From Diphasiastrum complanatum (lineage: Eukaryota > Streptophyta > Lycopodiopsida > Lycopodiales > Lycopodiaceae): 64,000 nucleotides of DNA. Made by a program: the position numbers and the translations under genes. Positions 44,926 to 57,502 of this stretch are shown piece by piece. How positions within the stretch are numbered: the first letter of the stretch is position 1; each line of letters begins with the position of its first letter. The notes below the pieces were generated by a model. It saw only the letters and a list, made by a program, of their open reading frames with translations, had not been told where the DNA came from and searched no databases. The DNA lies in the NCBI GenBank assembly GCA_029204225.1, contig CM055099.1, positions 68,715,549 through 68,779,548 of the forward strand, in the 5' to 3' direction.

Positions 44926-45830
44926 GGAGAGCATGTGCATGAGCCAGGATGTATCTCCAGGCCAGGAGATGTGCGCTAGGGAGAGCCGAGTGCAATGGCT
45001 AGTGGTATGGGACGCCAATTATCGTAGGAGGGCATGATTATGTCGATAGCTCCAGTGCATGGGGGTGGGTCAGTTGTGACCCTACGAATGGGCAGTTATA
45101 GTGCATCGTCACTGGTATGGGGTGTGTGGAACCTTCAAGGCAATAGATGATCCTAGGGAGTTGTAACACCTGCCCTAACTGCTTGCTACCCATTGCCTGC
45201 TGCCCAACCTCCTGCCCGACCCAGAGTAGTCTTTTGCTACCCACGTGTTCTCAATATCATATGTCCCATAAGTTTTATAGTATACGATATCTGTTTCCAT
45301 ATATACGAAAACCAACACATTTTCTCTTGTGTGCGTGTGTGCTCGCGAAAAGGTCCAAAATGCCCAAAAAATGCTTGTGATGGGCTTTTAAATTCCAAAC
45401 ATTTGGACAGTGTGAAGAATTGCCAAAAATTGGCAAATCTAGCTTGATCAAAAACCATGTAGTATAATGTAAATTTGTACATAAGTGGATTCCACACATG
45501 TGAGGCCAAGATGACACATGACAATCCACTCCTAATGTATGTTAGGTCAAGTCCATAGAGTTGGTCATGTCATTTTGGTAGTGATTCCTAGTTTATAGGA
45601 CCTAAATCCTAGATTTAAGGTGAGAATTGACCAACTAGCTATCTACCAAGCATGACTCTAGGGAATAGACTAGGGTTTCAATTTAGGAAAAAAAGTCTGA
45701 GTTAACCTCCTTATTACATGCTGGAAATCCATCTAACTTCACAAAGGAAGTCGAATTTGCCATGTATTCCAAGCTCCCATAGTGAGAAGATAGAATATCT
45801 TTGGAGCTCATTGGCAATCTCAAGCTAGTT
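44926..45830. other. no recognisable gene
   Basis: Includes a CACACATGTGAGG palindrome near 45491. Overlapping short frames at 45030-45530 have no domain. It may include an unrecognised LTR. Confidence 0.45.
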
Positions 45831-45834
45831 CACT

Positions 45835-48541
45835 ATGTACATTGAGTTTTTGTTGATACTCAAGGGCGAAGGACAATTTCCCTGGGTGGATGGCACAGAA
45901 GAAATGCCTACAACAACAGGCAAGGATCTATGTGAATGGAGGGAGAAAAATGACAAGGCAGTAGCCTTGCTATCATCTTTCATTGAACATAGTCTCACAC
46001 TTGACCTGGCTACACTCTCCAAAGCTAAGGAGATGTGAGATGCATTACTCACTCACGTACTTGTTGAGAGCCTTACCCAGATCATTCCAGACGACAAGAA
46101 CCCTGTTCACGAAAGATCCCGCCATGAACCTCAAAAAGACAAGAGAACATCTTGATCACAAAGATGGTTCTGACCAGTCCCTCTACGACAACAAAGAAAA
46201 ATCAAAGAAGCAATTTAAGCCTAAGAGGGAGTCCAATCAGAGGTAGAATCATGACCAACAAGCAGAGGGAACAAGCAACGGCAACTGGAAGACCAAAGGG
46301 AGGTCGAAACAACTCTACAGCCGCATACATCCAGAATAGAACAGGCAAGTCTGGTGTCCCACACACGACACCACATGAGCTATGGTGGGGTAGAAAGCCC
46401 AACTTGTCTCACGTCAGAATTTTTGGCTATGCAGCTTATGCACATATTCCTGATAAGCTTTGTAAAAAGCTTGATGAGAAAGCCGAGCATGGATTTCTGA
46501 TAGGTTATGACAACAACTCGTCATACTACATAGTCTACATGCCAGACACAAACACTGTGAAAACAGTGAGAGATGTCAGATTCAATGAGAGCAGGACAAT
46601 GGCCAATGACGATCCTGTCAGCTACGAAGTTCTGGAGAGACAATACTATGAACTGCCACCAATGACAGAGGGAGCAGAGGACGAACACGAAAACAAAGAT
46701 TTTTGAGTCGTCTCCCATTCGAACGACAAATCTGACGAAGAAAGATTCGAGAGGTAGCCTACTGTCGCAGTTCCTTTAAACGAAAATGATTCCGGACCAA
46801 GCAGAGCAGACAAGGACAAAGGCATAGCTATTCCAGGAGGATCTCCCAGAAGGTCGACAAGACCACAAAGAGCACCAGCAAGATATGTGCCAGACAGCTC
46901 AGCTTCCACATCAAAAGAGTTCTGCAGGTTCAGTGGCGAACCACAGACTTTCGAGGAGGCTATTGAAGGTCCAGAAAAGGACAGATGGATCCAAGCCATG
47001 AACGAAGAGATGGAGTCCATGAGGAAGATCCAGGTATGGACGTTGGAGCCATTACCACATAAGCGCAAGACTGTCAAATACAAATGGATTTTCAAGCTCA
47101 AATACGGACCAGACAAGAATGTGATGATATACAAGGCAAGACTGGTAGTGAAAGGTGTTTCTCATAGATACGGTATTGACTACTCTGAAACCGTCTCTCC
47201 TGTCGTCAAACATTCGTCCCTACATCTGTTATTTGCATATGCAGCAACTTATGACCTCAAGATCCACATTGTGGATGAGAAGACAGCCTTCTTGCATGGC
47301 GAATTAGACGAAGAGGTCTACATGGATCAACCCCCAGGATATGTCTCGAATTCACTTCCTGACTATGCATGCAGAATGCATAGAAGCATCTACGGTCTGA
47401 AACAATCAGCCTGACAATGGTACAAGAAGAAAGATCAAGCCCTGAAATCATTAGGATTCAAGCCTCTGTTGGCTGATTTCAATGTATATGTTAGAGTTAC
47501 ATATGGGCAGATCATCATAGTGGCTGTATATGTGGACGACACTCTAATACTTTGCAGGAGTGAGCAGCCAATTGCTGAAGTAAAGACAGACATCTCGAAA
47601 CATTTTGAGATCATGGATCTAGGAGAAACCAGGTGTTACCTAGGCTTACAAATTGAAAGGGACTATGAGGGAGGTAAGTTATACCTTCACCAGTCCAGAT
47701 ACACCCAGAAGATCCTAGAGGACTTTGGAATGCTGAACTACAAAGGAGAAAATACTCCAATGCTCACAGGGATGGTGCTGACGAATGATGACTGTCCAAA
47801 GATTGAGGAAGAGAGAGAACAGATGCAGCTCACACCTTACAAGAAGTTGATAGGATCACTGATGTACCTTGCTGACAACACATGTCCTGATATTGCTTAT
47901 GTAGTATTCAGGATGAGCCAATTCTGCACGAATCCAGGCTCGACACATTGGAAGATTGCAAAATGAATTTTGCAATATCTTCAATTAATGAGGGATTATG
48001 GCTTGTGTTATTGTTGTGATACAAGTTTCAGGATACTTTCCTACAGCGACGCTAGCTGGGCATTTCTCAAGGATGACTGTAAAAGCTTCTCGAGAGGATG
48101 CACCATCGCATCAGGAGCAATAGTGCTCTGGTTCAGCAAGAAGCAGACCATTGTAGCCCAGTCATCCTGCAAAGCAGAATATGTTGCAACAACAAAGATG
48201 GCCAATGAAATAATCTGGCTAAGGCAGTTCCTGGACGAATTGGAAAAAGCAAGGAATGAGCCCCTGGTCTTGCAGATGGACAACACCTCTGCAATACACC
48301 TGACAAAAGATCCCGTGTTTCATTCCAAAACGAAACATATTGCGATCAAGTACCACTTGATCAGGGATCTAATTGAAAAGAAGATGTTGTAGACCACCTT
48401 CATTGGAATGAAAGACATGGTTGCTGACATCTTCACTAAAGCCCTGGACAAAGGACTCTTTGAGAGACAAAGGAGCAGTCTCGGGATCATAAAGTTATCA
48501 TGCTTTGAGAGGGAACTGAAGAAACAAAATGTTTCTAACTA
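45835..48541 (+). pseudogene. Ty1-copia element body, gag joined to integrase C-terminus, RT and RNase H
   Basis: A gag N-terminal piece (LCEWREKNDKAVALLSSFIE, about 45931) is followed, after a deletion of the zinc knuckle, protease and integrase core, by the integrase C-terminus (GRKPNLSHVRIFGYAAYAHI, about 46390). RT follows (YKWIFKLKYGPDKNVMIYKA, about 47080; catalytic YVDDTL at about 47528). RNase H carries YSDASWAFLKDD and VAQSSCKAEYVATTKMA, and the terminal ADIFTKALDKGLFERQRSSL runs to about 48500. Stops interrupt at 46036, 46704, 47412, 47964 and 48390, all within otherwise conserved text. The family differs from the element at 1029. Confidence 0.9.
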
Positions 48542-49374
48542 GAAAGCCTTGCTAGCTTTCAACCCTCAGCCTGACAAAGTTGTTCGTGAACACGAAAGTC
48601 AGGAGACACGAAGCATGAAAAGTTTCGCGAACACAAAAGTCAAAGGAAGCGAAGACAAACGATTTGTGAATACAAAAGTCAAAGCAGACGAAGACAAACG
48701 GTTCGCAAACACAAAAGATTCATGAATGAGAATCTTTTGCGGTCCAGTACGAGAGAAGACAAACGACCAAAATGAAACCAACGATGGAAACGAAACCTTC
48801 TCTTGCCCTCCACGCTCCAAAGAATACCAGCAAGATCATGCAAGTACCCAGAAGTACAGATATATGATCTGATGGTATGACGTCAGCAAATACATTTTAG
48901 GTCATGGCTAATCTGCAACTCTTGTAATTCTCTGATTAGTTGTAGATGCTTAATCACTCTAATCTCAGATTTACATAGAGCAACCATACTTACTAGATGA
49001 AAGTTGACATATAGATCAACAGATTACACATACAATGTAATGAAGTAGTCTGATGCTAGTAAGCAATCAAGATGAAATATAGATAACAAGTCTACCTGCG
49101 TGCGAGACGAGCTCTGTGATCAGGATCCATAGAGATTCAACTGTTCGCTAGTAAAGCGAGACGATTACTCGTGAGAGAACCGCGTTTCTCCCACGTCAAC
49201 GCACTGCATGGATTTGCATGTAGTGCTTGAAGAAATCAGAAAAATGATGTTTTTATTCTCATCAGAAAACGAAACAAAGCCTTGATGGTGAAAGGCACAG
49301 GTGAAGAAACATGAAATTTCTACTCACAAAGCATTGCTAGCTTATGAACCAAAACCTATAGATATACACGGACA
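48542..49374. other. probable copia LTR-derived sequence, boundaries unresolved
   Basis: It follows the end of the previous pol. Text near 48520-48560 (GAAGAAACAAAATGTTTCTA...GCATTGCTAGC-like) partly recurs at 49311-49356, suggesting LTR pieces or a duplicated junction. Repeated GCGAACACAAAAGTCAAAG motifs occur at 48623-48715. Confidence 0.4.
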
Positions 49375-51206
49375 TTGTTAGAAATGGTGAACTCCTGCAA
49401 CTTTGTCGGAGCACGAGCAAGACACGAAGGTTGAACAAGAAACCAGTTAGATCAACATGTTGAGAAGATCAGAACGATCTTCGCTCAACTCGTTGCATCA
49501 GGACAGGAGCACCAGGTCCCAGCACCACAGCAACTGATGTACTTCATGAAATCTCTACCGACGTCCTATCAACCGCTGAAAATGCTCATACTGAGTCTAC
49601 CAGATATGACATTCGACAAAGCAGTCAGTCTTGTCACTGATGAGAGACTGATGAGAGACGAAGGAGAGGGAAGTAGTGTTAGAGGAGATCGAGTCGATGA
49701 GGCAAAACGAGACATGGACATTAGAGCCACTGCCAGAAAACAAAAAATAGTCGACTACAAGTGGGTGTACAAGAAAAAGCTAAAATCAGATGGCACTATT
49801 GGCCACTACAAGGCAAGGCTTGTCACAAAGGGCTACACGCAGAGATATGGTGTCGACTATTTCGACACATATTTGCCCATGGTGAAGATGACAAGCATAA
49901 GACTACTCCTTGCATACGCCACACTATACAATCTGAAAATTCACCAGATTGACATGAAAATAGCCTTTCTCCATGGAGATCTAGAGGAGGAAATCTTCAT
50001 GAAGCAACCTGAAGGCTATGAAGATCTCGACAATAGACAATATGTCTGTCGATTGCAGAGATGCATCTACGATCTAAAACAGGCATCACGGGCCTAGTAC
50101 AAAAAGCTTGATGGTCTTCTGAAGTCTCTAGACTTCAATCTTACTCAACCAGACTGTAATGTCTACATCAAAAGAGTAGGAAAGGATTTTGTGATATTGA
50201 CCATCTTTGTGGATGATTCGCTAATGATCGAAAATTCCTTGATGGTGATCAAAGACACGAAGAGTCAAATTTTTGAAAGCTACGAAATCACAGATCTTGG
50301 AGAAGCAACAAAATGCCCAGGACTGGAGATCAAAAGAGATCGAACAAATGGCAAAATGCACTTGAGTCAGTCAGAATATGCCAGAAAAGTGCTGAAGTAG
50401 TACCACATGATGGACTGCAAAGAGAAAGCCACACCAATGAAAGCTGGAGCCAAGCTCACGAAACAAGATTGCCCAAAAATAGAAGAGGAAGAATAGAAGA
50501 TGGCAGGTATACCCTACCAGAACTTAATCAGGAGTCTGATGTACTTAACAGTTTATACCAGACCGGATCTGGCCTTCTCTGTCTACGCACTGAGCCAATT
50601 CTGTTCCAATCCTGGTCTAGCACATTGGCAAATGGCCAAACGAATCTTACATTATTTGAAGGGTACCCAGAATATTGGATTAACCTACAAAGCTAGAAAA
50701 AAGGAGAAAGGATTTGAGCTGCATCAATACAGTGATGCGAGCTGGGCAAGCTACAAGGATGACAACAAGTCCATTACTGGAGGATGTACAATAGCATGTA
50801 GAGCTACAATAAGCTGGATATGCAAAAAGCAAACCCTGGTAGCTCAATCCTCTTGCAAAGCTGAGTATGTCGCAGCCTCGAAAGTGGCGAATGAGGTAGT
50901 GTGGCTGTGAATGATGTTGGAGGCAATCAGAATACCACAAGAGGGGCCAAGCACGATGATGATGGACTCCCAGAGTGCCATTTATCTGTTCCAGAATCCT
51001 GTCTTCCATTCAAAGATGAAGTACATTCCTTTGAAGTACCATCACATTCGAGATTTGATCTCAAAAGGAGAGCTCCAGGTCCAATTCATAAAATCAGAAA
51101 GTATGATTGCAGATCTCCTCACAAAACCGCTCGACAAGCCACTCTTTGCCAAGCAAAGAGAGGCAATTGGATTGAACAAACAAAGTTGCAAGGTTCAAGA
51201 GGGAGT
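49375..51206 (+). pseudogene. copia deletion derivative with in-frame gag-RT fusion
   Basis: A stub of about 65 bp matching the start of the 3' LTR (TGTTAGAAATGGTGAACTCC) runs straight into gag (HVEKIRTIFAQLVASGQEHQ and SLPTSYQPLKMLILSLPD). The frame 49537-50097 then passes without interruption from gag (SLVTDERLMRDEGEGS) into RT (VDYKWVYKKKLKSDGT and YKARLVTKGYTQRYGVDY). Protease and integrase are absent. The RT box is FVDDSL (about 50208); RNase H has YSDASWASYKDD and SSCKAEYVAASK. Stops at 50095, 50398, 50494 and 50908 break the downstream part. Terminal ADLLTKPLDKPLFAKQR ends just before the 3' LTR. Confidence 0.88.
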
Positions 51207-51793
51207 GTCAAAAATGGTGAACTCCTGCAACTTTGTCGCAGTATGAACAAGACACGAAGGTCGAACGAGAAAAATTCGCAACAGTCAACGTGTCTTTGAC
51301 TCGAAGCACGAACGATTCGCGAATCAATCTTGAATCGTAAACACACCTCTAGGACTGCAAACCGCAAAAGGAGTGCAGAACGAAGACAACGAAGAGAACA
51401 AAACAAACAAAGAGAAATCCTTCGCGCTATCAACTGACAGCTCAACGGGCTTCATGCCCAACTAAAATGAATAGCAACGATGGAGAGACTAACTAACTAG
51501 TTGATTAGTGTTAACTAGTCTTGTGATTCTACGTTTAGCTATATTGTAAACTCCACATAGTGGAGGTATAAACGATCCTCTCTGGATCGTAACCAAGTAG
51601 AGAAAATAGGAGAGAGATAGTGAATACAAAGATTTGTAAGAAACAGAGAGAGACATAGCGAATAGAGTAAGAAAGCAAAAACACCATAGCTGTGCATGAA
51701 AGTCTGCCAACGAGCAGAACACAGCGAAAGAGCAGAGAGTCAACCCGCCAACAAACGAGACACTGACGATCTTGCTCTAAAACCAAACTGACA
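51207..51793 (+). repeat. copia 3' LTR, about 587 bp
   Basis: GAGGGAG then TGTCAAAAATGGTG, ending AAACTGACA. The first 60 bp match the stub at 49375. The proposed end is by pattern (TGTCA...TGACA). Confidence 0.65.
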
Positions 51794-52109
51794 ATATAGT
51801 CGTTCTATTTCGTGTATCTCTTGGCCTTGTGCTGTGTCCCTTGATTGCTAGAATAAAACATGTTCTGTGATGCGTAGTTGAGTGTCTGGGATCCCGTAAG
51901 AGCTTCTGCATGAAAAGAAAATTCAAAGACAAAAAATTGTTCACGAATCAGAAGAGAGGACGAACACGAAACAAGGAAAAAAAAAGCTTTCGTGACAGAC
52001 ACTGCCCATAGACAAAAACCGTAAACAACCACCCCTTGTCCATTACGAAGTCGAAGACCAATCGCAACCACAACCGCAACCGCAATGCACCACAAGGGTC
52101 AATGTTACG
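51794..52109. other. no recognisable feature
   Basis: A short interval between the LTR and older copia remains. Confidence 0.5.
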
Positions 52110-52602
52110 GTTATAAGCGAAGACCATTTGTGCAATGTGTAAGTGCTTTGTACTCGCCCTCACTAGATGACAATGAGATAATGGCTTGTTTCTTCTCGGC
52201 ATCCATGATATAGCTCCATCACCTATAAAAATTCAATGAGCACTTATGGATTTCCTATCCATTTTATCTCCAGCAAAGTTCGAATTTGAAATCCAAACAA
52301 GTTAGGTGATGATCCCTCATACAATATGCCAAAATCTCGAGTTCTGATGATGTACAAAAATGACATCTCTACCAATAATCACCTTATTAGTAGAAGGAAT
52401 GTAAACCTTGTAGGCTTAACTCACCTCACTATATCCAACAAATATATCTTTCCTTGAGAGTGGATCCTCTTTTGTCCTATCATCAAGAGTTATATTGACT
52501 AGCAAGACCATCCAAAAGTTTTAAGAAAGTTGACACTCAACCTCTTCTTGAATAGCATCTCAAAAGGTGTTCTTCCATCCAATATAGCACTTAGCCACCT
52601 AT
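52110..52602 (-). pseudogene. older Ty1-copia remnant, RNase H and integrase C-terminus
   Basis: On the minus strand the integrase C-terminal text (IFVGYSEVS and AYKVYIPSTNKVIIGRDVIF, about 52480-52350) runs into RNase H pieces (SSPNLFGF, GDGAISWM, and a frameshifted SSSEGEYKALTHCT, about 52310-52110). RT is deleted between them. The left edge of the nested element's target duplication (CCTAT, 52598-52602) ends this piece. The sequence resumes at 58562. Confidence 0.78.
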
Positions 52603-53656
52603 TGTTGGGAGAGAGGAAGAAAGAATAAATGACAAACACGAACGAGAAACAAACTCAAACAGAAAATGTTCGTGCGCAACAGAATGAGTTAAATGACTCT
52701 CTCCCTAAGCATGACTACGCCTATCAGAATGAACAAAAATTTAGTGATCGAAATCACAGTCATTCTAGATTATGTAGCCAAACATTTAATGGATGCTAGA
52801 TGAAAAATTTGTCGAGAATTGCATGACAAATTATCTGTCACGAATGATTATCGAAGAGCTAGACTGTGCTCGACTGACAATGAGTTGCAAATTATTCGCG
52901 AAAGACAAGACTAAAAGTTAATCATCTATTACCAGAAAGAGCAACAAGAAAGATCAGACAGAATGAAGAATAAACATAGCAATATTGACAGATCTAAAAC
53001 GCAGAACAAATGAACTATGTCAGATTAAGTATATCAAGTATACAAGTCAATAATGCGGTAGAGCACAAGACTGTAGCGGACGAAACCTCGTGTCCTACAA
53101 AGCTTATTTCTGTCTGTAATGAGGAATGAAAATCTCCTTCACTTGTTCTAGACTTATCTTACTTCATCAAAATTCATCATCGTAGAATACGTAGATGGTA
53201 TCCAGTATATATAAATAATATTATAGGTGTGCAGATGCGAAAGTACAGAGTGGATGTGCTGTCTGTAGGAGACCATGGGTGGCTGCAATCGTTGTCCAAT
53301 CTGTTAGCGCAACTGCATGGGGTGAGCATAAAAAGGGTGCGACGTCAGCCAGTACGGAAGTGAACGTTGGTGATGATGCAAAAGTGCGTCACTCTTATGA
53401 ATGGCCTTAGGATAAGATTTACAAGACGCCTTATTTGTTAGGACACCTTTGGCATTCAGTAAGGTAGTGTCCCCTTTTCGCCTGTCACAATGACCAGTGT
53501 AAGAACACAGTGTCGCGATTCATTTGTCTTTTCTTATGTCTATGCGAATTTGTGTGTAGAAAATGCAGACTGCGTGACAACGTTAGAAAAATATGCAGCA
53601 TGAATGGAGGCAGATTAAAATTGGGATTTAGGAGAGTAGGAGGAATAAATACAACA
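52603..53656 (-). repeat. 3' LTR of the nested copia, 1054 bp
   Basis: TGTTGGGAGAG...AATACAACA on plus. The adjoining CCCCCCCC at 53657-53664 is the minus-strand polypurine tract. Confidence 0.93.
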
Positions 53657-53792
53657 CCCCCCCCTTAATCTGGATCCGTGAATGCCTTGATCTTCAGACT
53701 TAGCAATGCACAAAATCTGTTGTGTGCATTAACACTGAGTGCTTTCGTAAAAATGTCCGCAACCATGTCCTATGTTCTGCAGTACATCAAGC

Positions 53793-56700
53793 TCACCTCT
53801 CTGTCGAGAACCTTGCCTTGATGTAGTGATATCTTATCTCAATGTGCTTACTCCTAGAATGAAATCTAGGGTTGGCCGATAAGGCAATAGCACTTTGGTT
53901 GTCACAAAACAAAATTGTAGGGCTCGGATACAAATTGATGTCTGACAGCAAATCTCTCAACCAAAACGCTTCCTTAATAGATTGAGAAGCAGCAATATAT
54001 TCTGCTTCAGTAGAAGAAAGTGCGATAGAGGTTTGCTTACGACTGTTCCACGAAGTAGGATCGCCATTGAAGAAGAATGTAAATCCAGATGTGGACTTGC
54101 GATGGTCTGCATCTCCTGCCCATCTTGCATCAGAATATTTACTGAGCTGATGAAGATTGTCATTGTTGACATCTCCATAGCAGATGCACTGGTCCGTGGT
54201 AGCTCGAATATATCTCATGACTCGAATAAGAGCCTTCCAATGGGTAATTCCAAGATTAGCCATGTATTGGCTGAGTGAGCTGACAACAAAAGAGATATCT
54301 GGCCTTGTACAGACCATTGCGTACATGAGAGATCCGAGTATCGATCGATACGGGTATTCTCTCATTTGCTCCTCTTCCTGCTTTGTCTGGGGACATTGGT
54401 CATTTGACATATACAGGCCTGGATCCATTGGTGAGTGAGCTAATTTACAATTCATCAAATTGTATCTGTTAAGAACATTATGAAGATACCTTTGTTGAGT
54501 GATGTAAATCAGTCGATTTGCTCTGTCTATGTGGATTTGAATTCCAAGACAGAAGTGAGCTTCGCCTAGATCAGTCATGTCGAATTCTGAGAACATCATC
54601 TGTTTTGAATCCTTGACCATATTGGCATTGTTGCTGAAGAGCAACGTATTATCAACATACAAGGTGACAATAATGAAGGATTGCAGCACTGAATTTGAAT
54701 AAACGTTGCAATCAAGAGTGCTTGGTTTAAATCCTTGTTCAATGAGGAATGTGTTGATCCTCTGAAACCAAGCTTTGGCAGACTATTTCAAGTCATATAG
54801 TGCTTTATGGAGTTTACAGACATGATTCTTCATGCCTTCCAGAACGTATCCTTTGGGCTAGATCATGTAGATATCTTCTTGTATAGCTCCATTCAGATAG
54901 GCTGTTAGTACATCGAGTTGATGTACTTCGAGGTTGACAGTTGCAGCATAAGATAGGAGCATTCAGATCGATGAATGTTTGACGACTGGACTAAAAGACT
55001 CATTGTAATCTACATTCGAGATCTGGGTGAATCCTCGTGCTACCAGTCTAGCCTTCCTTCGATCAATCGCTCCATTGGCGTTATATTTGATCTTAAAGAT
55101 CCATTTGCAATCAATAATATTGCAGCCAATAGGAGCTTCGACTAATGACCATGTCTGATTCTTGATCAGAGAAGAATACTCTTTGTCCATAGCTTCTCTT
55201 CAGAGATAAGATTCTGGTTGGCTAAGTGCCGTTTCGACTGTCATCGGTTCCTACATTAAAAGACAGGCAGACTCAAGAGTATACCTTGTGGGCTGTGTGC
55301 ACACTCGGCTTGATCTTCTGGGAGGATTCGATTGATGAACTACTCCTGGGATATGTTGCTGGGTAGCAGCAACATCTTTGTCTGATTCGCTGTCTCAAAG
55401 TGGGTCGACGATAGACATTCCTGAGCCAGAAGCTCGGATTGTCATGTCAAAGATAGGTGATGAAGGTTCTTCTTGAGCAATATCCTTGCCTTTGAGGTCG
55501 ACGAACTGATCCTCGATAAAGACTGTATCCTGACTATACAAGGTTTGCTGGGTATCAGGATCGTACAGCTTGTAGGTGTTATCAGACGAAGTATATCTGA
55601 TCAAGATGGTCTTTAGACCTTGGAAGTCCAATTTCTTCCTTGTGTCCTTTGGGATTTGCGCCTTGTGGGGTGTCTTGTCTGAGAGGGCTTTGGTCAAACA
55701 TCTGTTCTGGATGTAAGCTGCAGTGGAGACAGCTTCAGCCCAGAACCTCTTGGACAACGATGCATGTGCTAGCATACACTTAGCAGATTCGACCAGAGTT
55801 CAGTTCTTCCTCTCAACTAAGCCATTAGACTGAGGACTGTAAGGAATGATAAATTGCTGCTTAATGCCTTGCTTTGGCAATACTCCTTAAACTTGAAAGA
55901 GATATATTATCCATCGTTATCTGACCTTGGGGCCTTGATCGTCCTTCCAGTCTCCTTTTCTGCACGCTCCTTGAAGATTCTGAAGCAGTTGAAGGCTTCT
56001 GATTTCTTCTTTATGAAGTACACGATCGTTTTTCTCGAGAATTCATCAATAAAAATTATAAAATACTTGGCTTCCTTCAGCGAAGGATTTTTCATCGGGC
56101 CACAAATATCTGAATGTACAACATCCAGCAATCCTCTAGCAACATGCTGATGGCTTGACTTAAATGGCTTCCTAGTCTGTTTTCCAACTAGATAGTCTTG
56201 ACAGACATGTAGCTCGATTGTTTCGTGAAGATATTCGAGATCAAGAACAATAGATTGTCTAGACATTTGTTGTATAACAACATAATTTAAATGACCAAGT
56301 CTATAATTCCAAAGTAAACCTTTATTTGATTGAATTGAAGTACCGAGAGCCTGACTAGAGGCAGAAAAGCAATGACTTCATTTATACAAGTATCCATGCC
56401 TCTTTCCGAGTGCTAGGATCTTGCCTGTCCTATCAACTACTTTACATTGATCACATTCAAATTTTACTCTGTGTCCTAGATCTGTGATTTTGCTTACAGA
56501 GAGTAGATTTGTGGATAACTTAGGTACATACAGAACTTTGGAGAGTAGCCTAGATTGATCATTTGCAAAGTATAATCTTACAGTTCCTTCACCTTTAATA
56601 GTTTGTGTGCTATTGTCGCCAAGGTGAACAAATTTTTGGGTACTGTAAGGTGTATAGGACTCGAAACAGCCAATCAGACTAGTCATGTGTTAAGTGGCTC

Positions 56701-57500
56701 CGGAATCCAGAAACCAAGAACTGTCGCCAGATGCTCCTTGATGGTTGGTCATGAAGGCATCATGATCCGCTTCTTGAATGGGCTGTGGAGCTTCTACAGC
56801 TGCATTTTCCACTTGATTTGACTGCCCTTTGCTGTTGTTCTTCGCTTGAAGTATTCGGTAGTCTTGTATTTCATGGTTATTTCGTTTGCAGTATCTGCAG
56901 AACAGCTTCTTCTTTGTCCACAAATTTGACTGTTCCTTGTGCTGAGCTGGTTTCTTGTCTGGCTTTGATAGCTTTGGGACTTTCTTCTTCCTCTGCTTTG
57001 TCGTGCCCTTGTTGGTGTACAAGGCGTGAGAATCAGCTGAAGAACTTGAGGCTTCGTTCCTTCGCATGTCTTCCTGCAACAACATAGTGATGACTCTAGA
57101 AAGAGTCAACTCTGGATGAGTCGTGATGATCATCGCCCAACTGTCGTAAGAACTTGGCAAGCTTGTAAGTAGTTGCATCACTGCATCTTGATCGTCTATG
57201 ACAGATCCGACAGCGGTCATTTGCCTTAGCAAGTTCTTGAATTGATTAATGTGATTCTGCAGAGAATCACCATTCGTCATCTTGAGGGAGTAGAATTTCT
57301 TCCTAAAATGTAGCTTGGAAACTACATCTCGCACTTTGTATAGCGTGCTCAAGATGTCCCAGACTTCTTTCGATGTCTGAGCCTCGGATACATGGACGAT
57401 CGGTATATCCGTGATGTTGAGGATGATCAGCACGAAAGCTTTTTCATCTTTCAGCTTCCATCTGGCGATTGCCGCGTCGTCCGCTTCGGGTTTTCCTTAT
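53793..57500 (-). pseudogene. copia gag-pol of the nested element, decayed
   Basis: Read on the minus strand: gag from about 57480 without its N-terminus (SEAQTSKEVWDILSTLYKVR, LLTSLPSSYDSWAMI); a zinc knuckle with CRYCKRNNHEIQ (a CCHC in which the last Cys is replaced); protease FLDSGAT broken by TAA at 56690-56692; integrase pieces (DVVHSDICGPM, FIIFIDEFSRKTIVYF, KAPRSDNDG, frame 56266-55907; C-terminus 55775-55395); RT (WSLVEAPIGCNIIDCKWIFK, 55190-54963); and a final frame 54689-53793 with RT box YVDN and RNase H (YSDARWAGDADHRKST, SSTEAEYIAASQ). The second catalytic Asp of the RT box is Asn. At least five breaks are present. Confidence 0.9.
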
Positions 57501-57502
57501 GC

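Noticed and set aside
45030..45530. Cys/Pro-rich overlapping frames on both strands
   Set aside because: Low-complexity text beside a gypsy LTR; no consistent frame or domain.
51489..52202. Several overlapping minus frames of 80-100 codons
   Set aside because: They cross the 3' LTR and an RNase H remnant read in the wrong frame; no coherent domain except the RNase H piece reported separately.
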